In this document: in pieces, positions 9,519 to 17,754 of the stretch
Numbering within the stretch: the stretch's first letter is position 1
Layout: every line of letters begins with the position of its first letter
Assembly: GCA_945878355.1 (NCBI GenBank)
Contig: CAMCTC010000008.1
Location: forward strand, 1 to 64,000
DNA length: 64,000 nt
Source: Bordetella parapertussis
Lineage (GTDB): Bacteria; Pseudomonadota; Gammaproteobacteria; Burkholderiales; Burkholderiaceae_C
Reading direction: 5' to 3'
Program-made: the position numbers and the translations under genes
The notes under the pieces: generated by a model
Told to the model about the DNA's origin: nothing
What the model saw: the letters and a program-made list of their open reading frames with translations, nothing else
The model's database searches: none

Positions 9519-9894
9519 TAGACGCGAGATCAGGCCCGAGACGATGGCCCGCCCCGGCGGGCATTACAGCCACGCGGTGGTCGGCGGCGGTCTGGTGTTC
9601 GTCGCCGGACAGCTGCCGATCGCACCCGACGGCAGCCGGCTCAACGAGGCCTCGTTCGAGGCGCAGGCGACGCAGACGCTGGCCAACGTGGCCGCTGCCT
9701 TGCGCGCGGCCGGCAGCGACATAGCCCGGCTGGTGCAGGTGCGGGTCTACCTCACCGACATCGAAGACTGGCCGGCTTTCAACACGCTGTATGCCGACTG
9801 GGCCGGCGACGCGAGACCGGCGCGCGCGGTCGTGCCGGTGCCGATGCTGCACCACGGTTTTAGCCTAGAGATCGAGGCGGTCGCGGTCGCTTGA
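9508..9894 (+). CDS. RidA/YjgF-family protein (enamine/imine deaminase-like)
   Basis: 128-aa RidA-family protein: GGHYSHAVVGGGLVFVAGQLP, NVAAALRAAGSDIARLVQVRVYL (the family Arg and the Asp/Val segment) and the C-terminal P-alpha-EIEAVA ending. Members form trimers and hydrolyse reactive 2-aminoacrylate-type enamines. The ATG at 9508 overlaps the aldolase gene by 11 nt, so the two are translationally coupled. A second ATG at 9544 (MARPGG) would remove the basic leader and cannot be excluded. Confidence 0.88.
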   Translation: MAGDRREIRPETMARPGGHYSHAVVGGGLVFVAGQLPIAPDGSRLNEASFEAQATQTLANVAAALRAAGSDIARLVQVRVYLTDIEDWPAFNTLYADWAGDARPARAVVPVPMLHHGFSLEIEAVAVA

Positions 9895-10028
9895 GCCGGT
9901 CGGCGCGAAGCTGTCCATGCCTCACAGCCTGGCTGCAAGCCGCGACAGCGAACGCTGGCGCAGGCGAGAAGATGCAGGATCCCTACTGCCGACTCTTACT
10001 TTTCAAGTGCAAATCGCGAGAGGCAAAC

Positions 10029-10307
10029 ATGCGTGTCACCGACAAGGGTCAGGTCACCATCCCCAAGCGCATCCGCTTGGCGACGGGCGTGCTGCCCGGC
10101 AGCGAAGTGACGTTTGCGGTCGAAGCCGGCAAGATCGTGATCAGCAAATTGGCCAGCGCCATCCAGACCGATCGCCGCGAACAATTGCGCGCGGCGGCTG
10201 CGAAAGTTCGCCAGCGCATGAGTCCGGACTTCAAGCAGTTGGACGCGGCAGACGTGATGGCGTTCCTGCGTTCCGATGAGCCTACCCAGCCACAAGCGCA
10301 TGTCTAG
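10029..10307 (+). CDS. AbrB/SpoVT-type antitoxin (VapB/MazE-like)
   Basis: 92-aa DNA-binding antitoxin. The swapped-hairpin AbrB motif MRVTDKGQVTIPKRIR is at residues 1-16, and a toxin-binding tail ends DAADVMAFLRSDEP. The ATG at 10029 follows a GAGAGG Shine-Dalgarno (10017-10022). Its partner toxin gene starts inside its last codons (ATG 10300) but is truncated, so this is an orphaned antitoxin. It probably autoregulated its own operon. Confidence 0.85.
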   Translation: MRVTDKGQVTIPKRIRLATGVLPGSEVTFAVEAGKIVISKLASAIQTDRREQLRAAAAKVRQRMSPDFKQLDAADVMAFLRSDEPTQPQAHV

Positions 10308-10433
10308 CCCCCGCCTGTCCAGCCACGACGGTAGTGCGGGTTTTCTGGTCGATACCAACATCTGGATCGACTGCATGGACCCGGCCAGCCCATGGCATAC
10401 CTGGGCGGTTGATCAACTCCAGGCCTGCAGAAG
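10300..10433 (+). pseudogene. Truncated PIN-domain toxin (VapC-like), N-terminal fragment
   Basis: It starts at an ATG overlapping the antitoxin stop. The frame encodes GFLVDTNIWIDCMDPA, the first PIN beta-strand with the catalytic Asp, and SPWHTWAVDQLQAC. Similarity then ends where the frame enters the 3' end of the convergent PBP1A gene (its stop is at 10434-10436). The remaining catalytic acidic residues are absent, so no RNase activity is possible. The missing part was probably lost in a deletion joined to the mrcA side. Confidence 0.72.
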
Positions 10434-12749
10434 TCAGCGCGCCGCCGCCGAGGCCGCGGCGGCCGGTGCCTCGGGCTCCATGCCTATGGTCAGCACCGAC
10501 CCACCGTCGGCCCATTCGCTGTAAATCCAGTCGCCGCCGCTGTGCACCAGGCCTTCGGGCACCGGCGGCGGCGCGGCGACCGCCACCCCCTTGAGCGCCT
10601 GCGCCATGAAGTCGATCCAGATCGGCAGCGCCAGGCCGCCGCCCGATTCGCGAACGCCCAGGCTGATGGGCTTGTCATAGCCCATCCAGGCCACCGCCAC
10701 CAGACCGGGTTGAAAGCCGGCAAACCAGGCGTCGACCGCGTCGTTGGTCGTGCCGGTCTTGCCGTAGAGGTCGCTGCGCTGGAGTTGTTGCTGCGCCCGC
10801 GCGGCGGTACCGATCCGCGTGACGTCGTTGAGCAAGCTGTTGGTGACGTAGACGTTGCGCGCCGGCAGCGCGCGACTGTCCTCCTCCTGCGGCGGTGCCG
10901 TCGGCGCCTCGAACAGCAGCTTGCCCGCGGCGTCGGTGATGCGCTCGATCACCACCGGTGTCACCGCCCAGCCGCCGTTGGCCAGCACCGCGTAGGCCTG
11001 GGCCAGCCGCATCGGCGTGGTGCTGCCCGCGCCCAGCGCCAGCGTCAGGTTGTCGGGCTGCTTGTCGGGTTCGAAACCGTAGCGCGCCAGCCAGTCCCGC
11101 GCGGCCGGCAAGCCAATCTGGCGCAGAACCCGGATGCTGACCAGGTTCCTCGACCGGGCCAAGGCCTGACGCAGCGTGATCGGGCCATCAAACTGGCCGT
11201 CGGCGTTTTGCGGCGCCCAGCCATCGACGGTCTCTATCGCCGCATCGTTGACGACCGTGGCCGGCATCACACCGCCCTCCAGCGCCGCCGAATACAGAAA
11301 AGGCTTGATGCTCGATCCTGGTTGGCGCCAAGCCTGGGTGACATGGTTGAAGGGTTGGCGCGCGAAATCGAAACCACCCACCAGCGCACGCACCCGTCCG
11401 CTGACCGGGTCGAGCGCGACAAAGGCCGATTGCACCTCGGGCCACTGCGTCACCGCCCAGCCGCTGGCCTCACCGTCCGGCCTGGCCGGCTGCCAGACCC
11501 GCAGGATGTCGCCGCGCTCGATGGCCAGTTCGGCCGGCGCCTTGGGCACCAGCCCAGGCAGCGCCACCCGCAAACCCTCGCCGCTGATGCGCAGTGCCTC
11601 GCCCGACGCGAGCTGCAGCCGCAGCTCGCGCGGGCTGACCGCCAGCACGATGGCCACGCGCAGTTGCTCGTCGTCGAGGTGGTCCTTGAGCGCCTGCGCA
11701 GCGGCACGCTCGATGTCGGGCGCGCCGGCGGGCGGCAGGTCTTCATGGTCCTCGGGGCCGCGCCAGGGCTGACGCGCATCGAATCCCAACACGCTGCGGC
11801 GCAGCGCGGTCCAGGCGGCGAGCTGGTCGGCCGCGCGCAGCGAGGTGAAGACCTTGATGCCTTGCGAATAGGCCTCGGTGCCGAAGCGATCGACCACCGC
11901 CCGGCGCGCCATCTCGGCCACATGCTTGGCGTGCAGCGGCACTTGCAGCACGCTGCGGATCGCCAGCTTCTCGGCGCCGGCAGCCAGTTGCTGCGCCTCG
12001 TTGATGACGCCGGCCGTCAGCATGCGCCGCAACACCAGCCGCTGGCGCTGGGTCGCGCGCGCCAGATTGGTCACCGGGTTGGCGTAGGCCGGGTTCTGCG
12101 GCAGGCCGGCGAGCATCGCGCATTCGGCGATCGACAGCGCCGCCAGCGGCTTGCCGAAATAGGCTTCGGCCGCAGCCGCAAAGCCGTAAGCGCGCTGGCC
12201 GAGGTAGATCTGGTTCATGTACAGCTCGAGGATCTGGTCCTTGCTGAGCTGGCGCTCGATCTTCAGCGCAAGCAGCGCCTCTTTCAGCTTGCGCTCAGGC
12301 GTCAGCCGCGACGACAGGAAGAAGGTCCGCGCGACCTGCTGGGTGATCGTCGACGCGCCCTGACGCATGCCGCCGGTGACCACAGCCACCAGCGCCCGCA
12401 GCACGCCCTTAGGGTCGATGCCGCCGTGCTCGCGAAAGCGCTTGTCCTCGACCGCCAGCACCGCCTGCTGCAGCAGCAAGGGGATCTGAGCGATCGGCAC
12501 GAACTGCCGCCGCTCGGCGCCGAACTGTGCGATCTCGACGCCGTCAGCGGTGTAGACCTGCAGCGGTTGGCGCGGTTGGTAGGTGGTGACGCGGTCGAGC
12601 GGCGGCAGCTGCGGTGCAAACCAGGCCACCGCGCCGGCCAGCAAGGCGAAAGCCAGCAACAGCGCTGCCAGCAAGGCCCACAGCGCCAGCTGCCACGGGC
12701 GCGGCAGGCGGCGAAAAAAGATGGCGACAGAGCCGCTGAGATTCGACAT
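10434..12749 (-). CDS. mrcA: Penicillin-binding protein 1A (bifunctional transglycosylase/transpeptidase)
   Basis: Class A PBP that polymerises and crosslinks peptidoglycan at the inner membrane; 771 aa from the ATG at 12749. One membrane anchor lies at about 19-46. The GT51 domain has AVEDKRFREHGGID (catalytic Glu at about 101), a PBP1A-type OB insertion follows, and the transpeptidase domain has the SSIK box (about 479-482), SRN (about 533-535) and KTGT (about 664-667). All catalytic motifs are intact. It is divergent from recG with a gap of about 110 bp. The ORF extends upstream of 12749, but that part lacks the conserved start. The C-terminus is an Ala-rich tail lying against the truncated PIN toxin. 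Confidence 0.95.
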   Translation of the reverse strand: MSNLSGSVAIFFRRLPRPWQLALWALLAALLLAFALLAGAVAWFAPQLPPLDRVTTYQPRQPLQVYTADGVEIAQFGAERRQFVPIAQIPLLLQQAVLAVEDKRFREHGGIDPKGVLRALVAVVTGGMRQGASTITQQVARTFFLSSRLTPERKLKEALLALKIERQLSKDQILELYMNQIYLGQRAYGFAAAAEAYFGKPLAALSIAECAMLAGLPQNPAYANPVTNLARATQRQRLVLRRMLTAGVINEAQQLAAGAEKLAIRSVLQVPLHAKHVAEMARRAVVDRFGTEAYSQGIKVFTSLRAADQLAAWTALRRSVLGFDARQPWRGPEDHEDLPPAGAPDIERAAAQALKDHLDDEQLRVAIVLAVSPRELRLQLASGEALRISGEGLRVALPGLVPKAPAELAIERGDILRVWQPARPDGEASGWAVTQWPEVQSAFVALDPVSGRVRALVGGFDFARQPFNHVTQAWRQPGSSIKPFLYSAALEGGVMPATVVNDAAIETVDGWAPQNADGQFDGPITLRQALARSRNLVSIRVLRQIGLPAARDWLARYGFEPDKQPDNLTLALGAGSTTPMRLAQAYAVLANGGWAVTPVVIERITDAAGKLLFEAPTAPPQEEDSRALPARNVYVTNSLLNDVTRIGTAARAQQQLQRSDLYGKTGTTNDAVDAWFAGFQPGLVAVAWMGYDKPISLGVRESGGGLALPIWIDFMAQALKGVAVAAPPPVPEGLVHSGGDWIYSEWADGGSVLTIGMEPEAPAAAASAAAR

Positions 12750-12859
12750 GGGGACTTCGGTTGCGCTGGCCGCGGCGAGCCCGCTGGCGAGCGCGATTAT
12801 CGGCAGCGCGCTAGCGCCCTCTCGCAGCCGCGCGCCGCAGCACGGCAGAATCGCGAGCC

Positions 12860-14983
12860 ATGCCCGACGCGCCGCGCGAACCCAGTCCTGCACCAAGGGC
12901 CAAGACCGGCGAGAAATCCGGCCCGCAGCGGGCCATGGAAAAGCTTGGGCTTCGCCGCGACATCGACTTGGCGCTGCACCTGCCGCTGCGCTACGAGGAC
13001 GAGACCCGCGTCAGCGCCATCGCCGATGCGCCCGACGGCGAGCCGGTGCAGGTCGAAGGCATCGTCCGCGAATGCCGCGTCGAGCTGCGCGGCCGCCGCC
13101 AGCTGCTGGTGCGCATCGAGGACGACAGCGACGACTTGCTGCTGCGTTTTCTGAACTTCTACCCCAGCCACCAGAAGACATTGGCCGTGGGCGCGCGGGT
13201 GCGGGTTCGCGGCGAGGCCCACGCCGGCTTCTTCGGCCGCGAGATGGTCCACCCGCAGTTCAAGGCGGTCGACGAGAACAGCCCATTGGCCACTGCGCTG
13301 ACCCCCGTCTACCCCACCAGTGCCCAGTTGCCGCAGGCCTATCTGCGCAAGGCGGTGGCCGCGGCGCTGCGGCGCGCTGCACTTGACGAGGTGCTGCCGC
13401 CGGGCACCGTGCCGGCGGGGTTGCCCAGCCTGCGCGAAGCGCTGCACAGCCTGCACCACCCGCCAGCCGGCGCGGCGATGAGCGCGCTGGAGGACCGCAG
13501 CCGGCCGGCCTGGCAGCGGCTGAAGTTCGAGGAGCTGCTGGCCCAGCAGCTGTCGCAGCTGGCGTCCCAGCGCGAGCGGGCCAGGCTGCGTGCGCCGCTG
13601 CTGCGCGCAGAAGCCGGCGGCCTGCACGAGCGGCTGCTGGCCGCGCTGCCGTTCCAGCTCACCGCCGCCCAGCGCCGCGTCGCCGAGGAGATCGCCGGCG
13701 ACCTGATGCGCCCGCCCGACGCCAGCGCTGCCGGCGAAGGCGCGGTGCCGATGCACCGCTTGCTGCAGGGCGATGTGGGCTCGGGCAAGACCGTGGTCGC
13801 CGCGCTCGCTGCCACCGTGGCGATCGACTCGGGCTGGCAATGCGCGCTGATGGCACCCACCGAGCTGCTGGCCGAGCAGCATTTCCGCAAGCTGGTGCAG
13901 TGGCTGGAGCCGCTGGGCGTGGGCATCGCCTGGCTCACCGGCAGCCGCAAAGGCCGTGGCCGGCGCCAGATGGTCGAACGCGTGGCCTCGGGCGAGGCCG
14001 GGCTGGTGGTCGGCACCCAGGCGGTGATCCAGGACGATGTGCACTTCGCCAGGCTGGGGCTGGCGATCATCGACGAGCAGCACCGCTTCGGCGTGGCGCA
14101 GCGGCTGGAGCTGCGACGCAAGCTGGCGCCCGCCGACAGCACGAGCCCCGGGCCGGCGCTGGAGCCCCACCTGCTGATGATGAGCGCCACGCCAATCCCG
14201 CGAACGCTGGCGATGACTTACTTCGCCGACCTCGACGTCAGCACCATCGACGAGCTGCCGCCAGGCCGCACGCCGATCGTGACCAAGGTGTTTGCCGACA
14301 ACCGGCGCGACCAGGTCATCGCCCGCATCGCCGACGAGGTCGGACGCGGCCGCCAGGTGTACTGGGTCTGCCCCTTGATCGACGAGAGCGAGACGCTGGA
14401 CCTGCAGAACGCCACCGAAGCCCACGCCCAGCTCAGCGCCGCGCTGGCAGGCCATGCCGTCGGTCTGCTGCACGGCAGGATGCGCCCGGCCGATAAAGCC
14501 ACAGTGATGGCTCAGTTCGTCAGCGGCGAGCTCAAGCTACTGGTGGCCACGACCGTGATCGAGGTCGGCGTCGATGTGCCCAACGCCAGCCTGATGGTGA
14601 TCGAGCATGCCGAGCGCTTCGGGCTGAGCCAGCTGCACCAACTGCGCGGTCGTGTCGGCCGAGGTGCGGTGGCCAGCGTCTGTGTGCTGCTCTACCAGGG
14701 GCCGCTGTCGGCCACCGGCAAGGACAGGCTGCGGGCAATGGCCGAGACCAACGACGGCTTCGAGATCGCCAGGCGCGACCTCGAGATCCGCGGCCCGGGC
14801 GAGTTCATGGGTGCGCGCCAGAGCGGCGATGCGCTGCTGCGGTTTGCCGATCTGGACGACGATGCGCCGCTGCTGCAACAAGCCAGACGTCTCGCGCCCG
14901 AGCTGCTGTCCAGGCACGCGCTGGCAGCTCGCGCGCATGTGGCACGCTGGCTAGACACCCGAGCCGATTTCCTGAAGGCCTGA
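12860..14983 (+). CDS. recG: ATP-dependent DNA helicase RecG
   Basis: Branch-migration helicase for fork regression and Holliday junction processing; 707 aa, the usual size. The wedge/OB domain comes first (VQVEGIVREC, FLNFYPSHQKTLAVG). Then the superfamily 2 helicase core has GDVGSGKT (Walker A, residues 304-311), DEQH (405-408), MSATPIPRTL and the TRG-like QLRGRVGRG motif. The start is the ATG at 12860, divergent from mrcA. It sits upstream of oxyR in the same direction, a common arrangement in Burkholderiales, separated by three tandem repeats. Confidence 0.96.
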   Translation: MPDAPREPSPAPRAKTGEKSGPQRAMEKLGLRRDIDLALHLPLRYEDETRVSAIADAPDGEPVQVEGIVRECRVELRGRRQLLVRIEDDSDDLLLRFLNFYPSHQKTLAVGARVRVRGEAHAGFFGREMVHPQFKAVDENSPLATALTPVYPTSAQLPQAYLRKAVAAALRRAALDEVLPPGTVPAGLPSLREALHSLHHPPAGAAMSALEDRSRPAWQRLKFEELLAQQLSQLASQRERARLRAPLLRAEAGGLHERLLAALPFQLTAAQRRVAEEIAGDLMRPPDASAAGEGAVPMHRLLQGDVGSGKTVVAALAATVAIDSGWQCALMAPTELLAEQHFRKLVQWLEPLGVGIAWLTGSRKGRGRRQMVERVASGEAGLVVGTQAVIQDDVHFARLGLAIIDEQHRFGVAQRLELRRKLAPADSTSPGPALEPHLLMMSATPIPRTLAMTYFADLDVSTIDELPPGRTPIVTKVFADNRRDQVIARIADEVGRGRQVYWVCPLIDESETLDLQNATEAHAQLSAALAGHAVGLLHGRMRPADKATVMAQFVSGELKLLVATTVIEVGVDVPNASLMVIEHAERFGLSQLHQLRGRVGRGAVASVCVLLYQGPLSATGKDRLRAMAETNDGFEIARRDLEIRGPGEFMGARQSGDALLRFADLDDDAPLLQQARRLAPELLSRHALAARAHVARWLDTRADFLKA

Positions 14984-15083
14984 GCCGGACGTCAGGGCCG
15001 GCCTTCGCAGGGCCCGAGCCGGACGTCAGGGCCTGCCTGCGCAGGGCCCGAGCCGGACGTCAGGGCCTGCCTGCGCAGGGCCT
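14982..15083. repeat. Three tandem 34-bp repeats between recG and oxyR
   Basis: Units begin at 14982, 15016 and 15050, each starting GAGCCGGACGTCAGGGCC. Units 2 and 3 are almost identical and unit 1 has a few changes. Each carries GGCCTGC-ctgc-GCAGGGCC, able to fold into a hairpin with one bulge. The array begins inside the recG stop codon and ends about 25 bp before the oxyR ATG, so it fills the oxyR upstream region. Confidence 0.85.
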
Positions 15084-15108
15084 GGCGCCACAACTCGATA
15101 ATCGGGGC

Positions 15109-16041
15109 ATGACCCTGACCGAACTCCGCTACATCGTCGCCGTCGCCCGCGAGAAGCACTTCGGCCGGGCCGCCGAGGCCTGCTTCGTCTCGCAACCCAC
15201 GCTCAGCGTGGCGATCAAGAAGCTCGAGGAAGAACTCGAGGTCAAGCTGTTCGAACGCGGCACCACCGAGGTCAGCGTCACCTTGCTGGGCGAGGCCATC
15301 GTGCAACAGGCGCAGACCGTGCTGGAACAAGCCGCCGGGATCAAGGAGATCGCCAAACGCGGCAAAGACCCGCTGTCGGGCGCACTTCGACTCGGGCTGA
15401 TTTACACCATCGGGCCTTACCTGCTGCCCGAGTTGGTGCGCAACACGATCGAGCGGACGCCCCAGATGCCGCTGATGCTGCAAGAGAACTTCACCGTAAG
15501 GTTGCTCGAGATGCTGCGCAGCGGCGAACTCGACTGCGCGATCATGGCCGAGCCTTTTCCGGACACCGGACTGGCGGTCGCGCCTCTATACGACGAGCCC
15601 TTTCTGGTGGCTGTGCCGAGCGGCCACCCGCTGGCCCAACGCGATCGCATCACCGCCGAGGAGTTGAAGCAAGAAACCATGCTGCTGCTGGGCACCGGCC
15701 ACTGCTTCCGTGACCATGTGCTCGAGGTCTGCCCCGAGTTCGCCCGCTTTGCCAGCGATGCCGAGGGCATACGCAAGAGCTTCGAGGGTTCGTCACTCGA
15801 GACCATCCGCTACATGGTGGCCTCGGGCATGGGCATCACCGTGGTGCCACAGCTCAGCGTTCGCGCGTTCGAGCGCAGCAGCGGCAGCGACCATGTGCGC
15901 TACATCCCGTTCGAGGCGCCGGTGCCGAGCCGGCGCGTGGTGCTGGCCTGGCGCCGCAGCTTCACCCGCTACGAGGCGATCGCTGCGCTGCGCAATGCGG
16001 TCTATGCCTGCGAGCTCGAGGGGGTGGCGCGGTTGTCCTGA
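15109..16041 (+). CDS. oxyR: LysR-family peroxide sensor OxyR
   Basis: Hydrogen-peroxide-sensing activator, 310 aa. The LysR winged-HTH is at residues 1-60 (FGRAAEACFVSQPTLSVAIK), then the substrate-like regulatory domain. The redox cysteines are present at residues 199 and 208 in LLLGTGHCFRDHVLEVCPEF, the same numbering as the E. coli protein, so peroxide-driven disulfide formation is expected. The start ATG is at 15109. Upstream DNA consists largely of the 34-bp repeats, so its promoter is either within them or within recG. Confidence 0.95.
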   Translation: MTLTELRYIVAVAREKHFGRAAEACFVSQPTLSVAIKKLEEELEVKLFERGTTEVSVTLLGEAIVQQAQTVLEQAAGIKEIAKRGKDPLSGALRLGLIYTIGPYLLPELVRNTIERTPQMPLMLQENFTVRLLEMLRSGELDCAIMAEPFPDTGLAVAPLYDEPFLVAVPSGHPLAQRDRITAEELKQETMLLLGTGHCFRDHVLEVCPEFARFASDAEGIRKSFEGSSLETIRYMVASGMGITVVPQLSVRAFERSSGSDHVRYIPFEAPVPSRRVVLAWRRSFTRYEAIAALRNAVYACELEGVARLS

Positions 16042-16077
16042 GAAGCGCTGTCGCCAGCGCTGCAGGTGCGTGCAGGG

Positions 16078-16111
16078 ATTTGCTGCCACCAGGGCCCCTG
16101 TGGCAGCAAAT
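16078..16111. terminator. 12-bp perfect inverted repeat after oxyR
   Basis: ATTTGCTGCCAC (16078-16089) pairs perfectly with GTGGCAGCAAAT (16100-16111) around a 10-nt GC-rich loop that can itself pair. It lies 36 bp after the oxyR stop and 20 bp before the ABC ATPase ATG. It is terminator-like but lacks a T-run. An operator for the transporter is the alternative. Confidence 0.5.
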
Positions 16112-16131
16112 CCAGGCAAACTATTTACCCG

Positions 16132-16941
16132 ATGCACCCGTCCCAAACCCCGCCCCAAACCCCGCCGCTGATCTCACTGCGCCAGGTCGACAAGCGTTTT
16201 GCCGACGGCCTGCAGGCGCTGGACAGCGTGTCGCTGTGCGTGAGCGCCGGCGAGTTCGTCGCACTGCTCGGGCCATCGGGCTGCGGCAAGAGCACGGTGC
16301 TGCGGCTGGCCGCCGGCCTGGAGACCGCCAGCAGCGGCGAGCTCAGCGCGCCCGCGCTGCTGCCAGGCCGTGACAGCCAGACCGCCTGCGTGTTCCAGGA
16401 GCCCACGCTGATGCCCTGGGCCAGCGTGTTCGACAACGTCTGGCTGCCGCTTCGGCTGCAAGGCCGCTCGCGCGCCGACGCCGCGACCGAGGTGCGCCAG
16501 GTGCTGGCCAGCGTCGGCCTGGCCGACTTCGAGCAGGCTTACCCCGCCGCGCTGTCGGGCGGCATGAAGATGCGGGCCTCGATCGCGCGCGCGCTGGTGA
16601 CCCGGCCACGCGTGCTGCTGATGGACGAGCCCTTCGCCGCACTCGACGACATCACGCGCCAGAGGCTCAACACCGACTTGCTGGCCTGGTGGCATGGCCG
16701 GGCGATGGCCGCGCTGTTTGTCACCCACAGCGTGGCCGAGGCGGTGTTCCTGAGCCAACGCGTGCTGGTGATGGCCGCGCGCCCGGGCCGGGTGGTGGCC
16801 GAGCTGGCGATAGACCAGCCCTACCCGCGCCAACCCGACTTCCGCCACTCGCCGGCCTTTGCCCAAGCCTGCCGCCAACTGGGCGCAGCGCTGGCCGATG
16901 CGCACGAAGCGATTCGGCCACCCGCCCGGGAGCCGGTTTGA
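16132..16941 (+). CDS. ABC transporter ATP-binding protein (nitrate/sulfonate/NMT1 importer type)
   Basis: Cytoplasmic ATPase of an importer in the SsuB/TauB/ThiZ family, about 269 aa. Walker A GPSGCGKST is at about residues 47-55, the signature is LSGGMKMR, Walker B is LLMDEPFAALD and the switch His is in LFVTHSVAEAVF. The ATG at 16132 follows the hairpin. It is the first of three genes (ATPase, permease, binding protein) and overlaps the permease by TTGA. The substrate depends on the binding protein, which is NMT1-like. Confidence 0.9.
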   Translation: MHPSQTPPQTPPLISLRQVDKRFADGLQALDSVSLCVSAGEFVALLGPSGCGKSTVLRLAAGLETASSGELSAPALLPGRDSQTACVFQEPTLMPWASVFDNVWLPLRLQGRSRADAATEVRQVLASVGLADFEQAYPAALSGGMKMRASIARALVTRPRVLLMDEPFAALDDITRQRLNTDLLAWWHGRAMAALFVTHSVAEAVFLSQRVLVMAARPGRVVAELAIDQPYPRQPDFRHSPAFAQACRQLGAALADAHEAIRPPAREPV

Positions 16942-17723
16942 AACCAAACTGGCGCGAACAGGGCTTGCCGATGGCGGTGATGCTCGGCCTGATCGCAGCC
17001 TGGGAGCTGCTGGTTCGCGCCGCCGACATCCCCGCCTACACGCTGCCCGCACCGTCGCTGGTGGCGCAGACGCTGGTGGCGAATTTCGGCTCGCTGGCCG
17101 GCAGCTGGTGGGTCACGCTCAAGATCACTTTCGGCGCGCTGGCGCTGGCCTGCGCCGGAGGCGCGTTGATCGCCGCGGTGTTTGCGCTGTCGCCCACGCT
17201 GGAGCGGGCGCTGTTCCCGGTCGCGGTGGTGCTGCAGGTCACGCCCATCGTCGCGGTCGCACCGCTGATCCTGATCTATGTCGAGAGCACCAACGCAGCG
17301 CTGCTGCTATGCGCCTGGATCGTCGCGTTCTTCCCGGTGCTGTCCAACACCGTCGTCGGCCTGCGCGCGGCAGACCCGCAGCTGCGCGACCTGTTCCGCC
17401 TGTACCGCGCCACACCCTGGCAGCGGCTGAGGCTGCTGCGCATGCCTGCAGCGCTGCCCTACTTCATCGCAGGCCTGAAGATCTCGGGCGGCTTGAGCCT
17501 GATCGGCGCGGTCACCGCCGAGATGGTCGCAGGCGCCGCAGGCCGCGAGACCGGCCTGGCCTCGCGCATCCTGGAAGCGAGCTTTCGCACCGAAACCCCG
17601 AAAATGTTCGCCGCGCTGAGCCTGCTGGTGGCCACTGGCGTGATGATCTTCTGGCTGTTCAACGCCTTGTCGCGCTGGCTGCTCGGACCCTGGCATGCGT
17701 CAGAATCGGCGCGCCAGCTTTGA
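16938..17723 (+). CDS. ABC transporter permease (SsuC/TauC/NMT1 type)
   Basis: Inner-membrane permease, about 261 aa, with several hydrophobic helices. The BPD-type loop reads FRLYRATPWQRLRLLRMPAALPYFIAGLKISGG, which contacts the ATPase. The likely start is a TTG at 16938 overlapping the ATPase TGA and preceded by GGGAG. An ATG at 16971 would shorten the N-terminus by 11 residues. It lies between the ATPase and binding-protein genes in one operon. Confidence 0.88.
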   Translation: MKPNWREQGLPMAVMLGLIAAWELLVRAADIPAYTLPAPSLVAQTLVANFGSLAGSWWVTLKITFGALALACAGGALIAAVFALSPTLERALFPVAVVLQVTPIVAVAPLILIYVESTNAALLLCAWIVAFFPVLSNTVVGLRAADPQLRDLFRLYRATPWQRLRLLRMPAALPYFIAGLKISGGLSLIGAVTAEMVAGAAGRETGLASRILEASFRTETPKMFAALSLLVATGVMIFWLFNALSRWLLGPWHASESARQL

Positions 17724-17754
17724 TGAAACCCAAGACATAACGAAGGAGATGCCC

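Noticed and set aside
10542..13154. Long (870-codon) plus-strand open frame
   Set aside because: It is antisense to PBP1A, whose motifs are all intact; the product is Arg/Gln/His-rich with no recognisable domain. High GC produces such mirror frames.
12797..14473. 558-codon minus-strand frame over recG
   Set aside because: Mirror of recG codons. The real recG frame carries all helicase motifs.
16689..17740. Alternative plus-strand frames across the ABC permease
   Set aside because: One begins inside the ATPase gene in the permease frame; the other is a shadow. The hydrophobic permease frame starting near 16938 explains the region.
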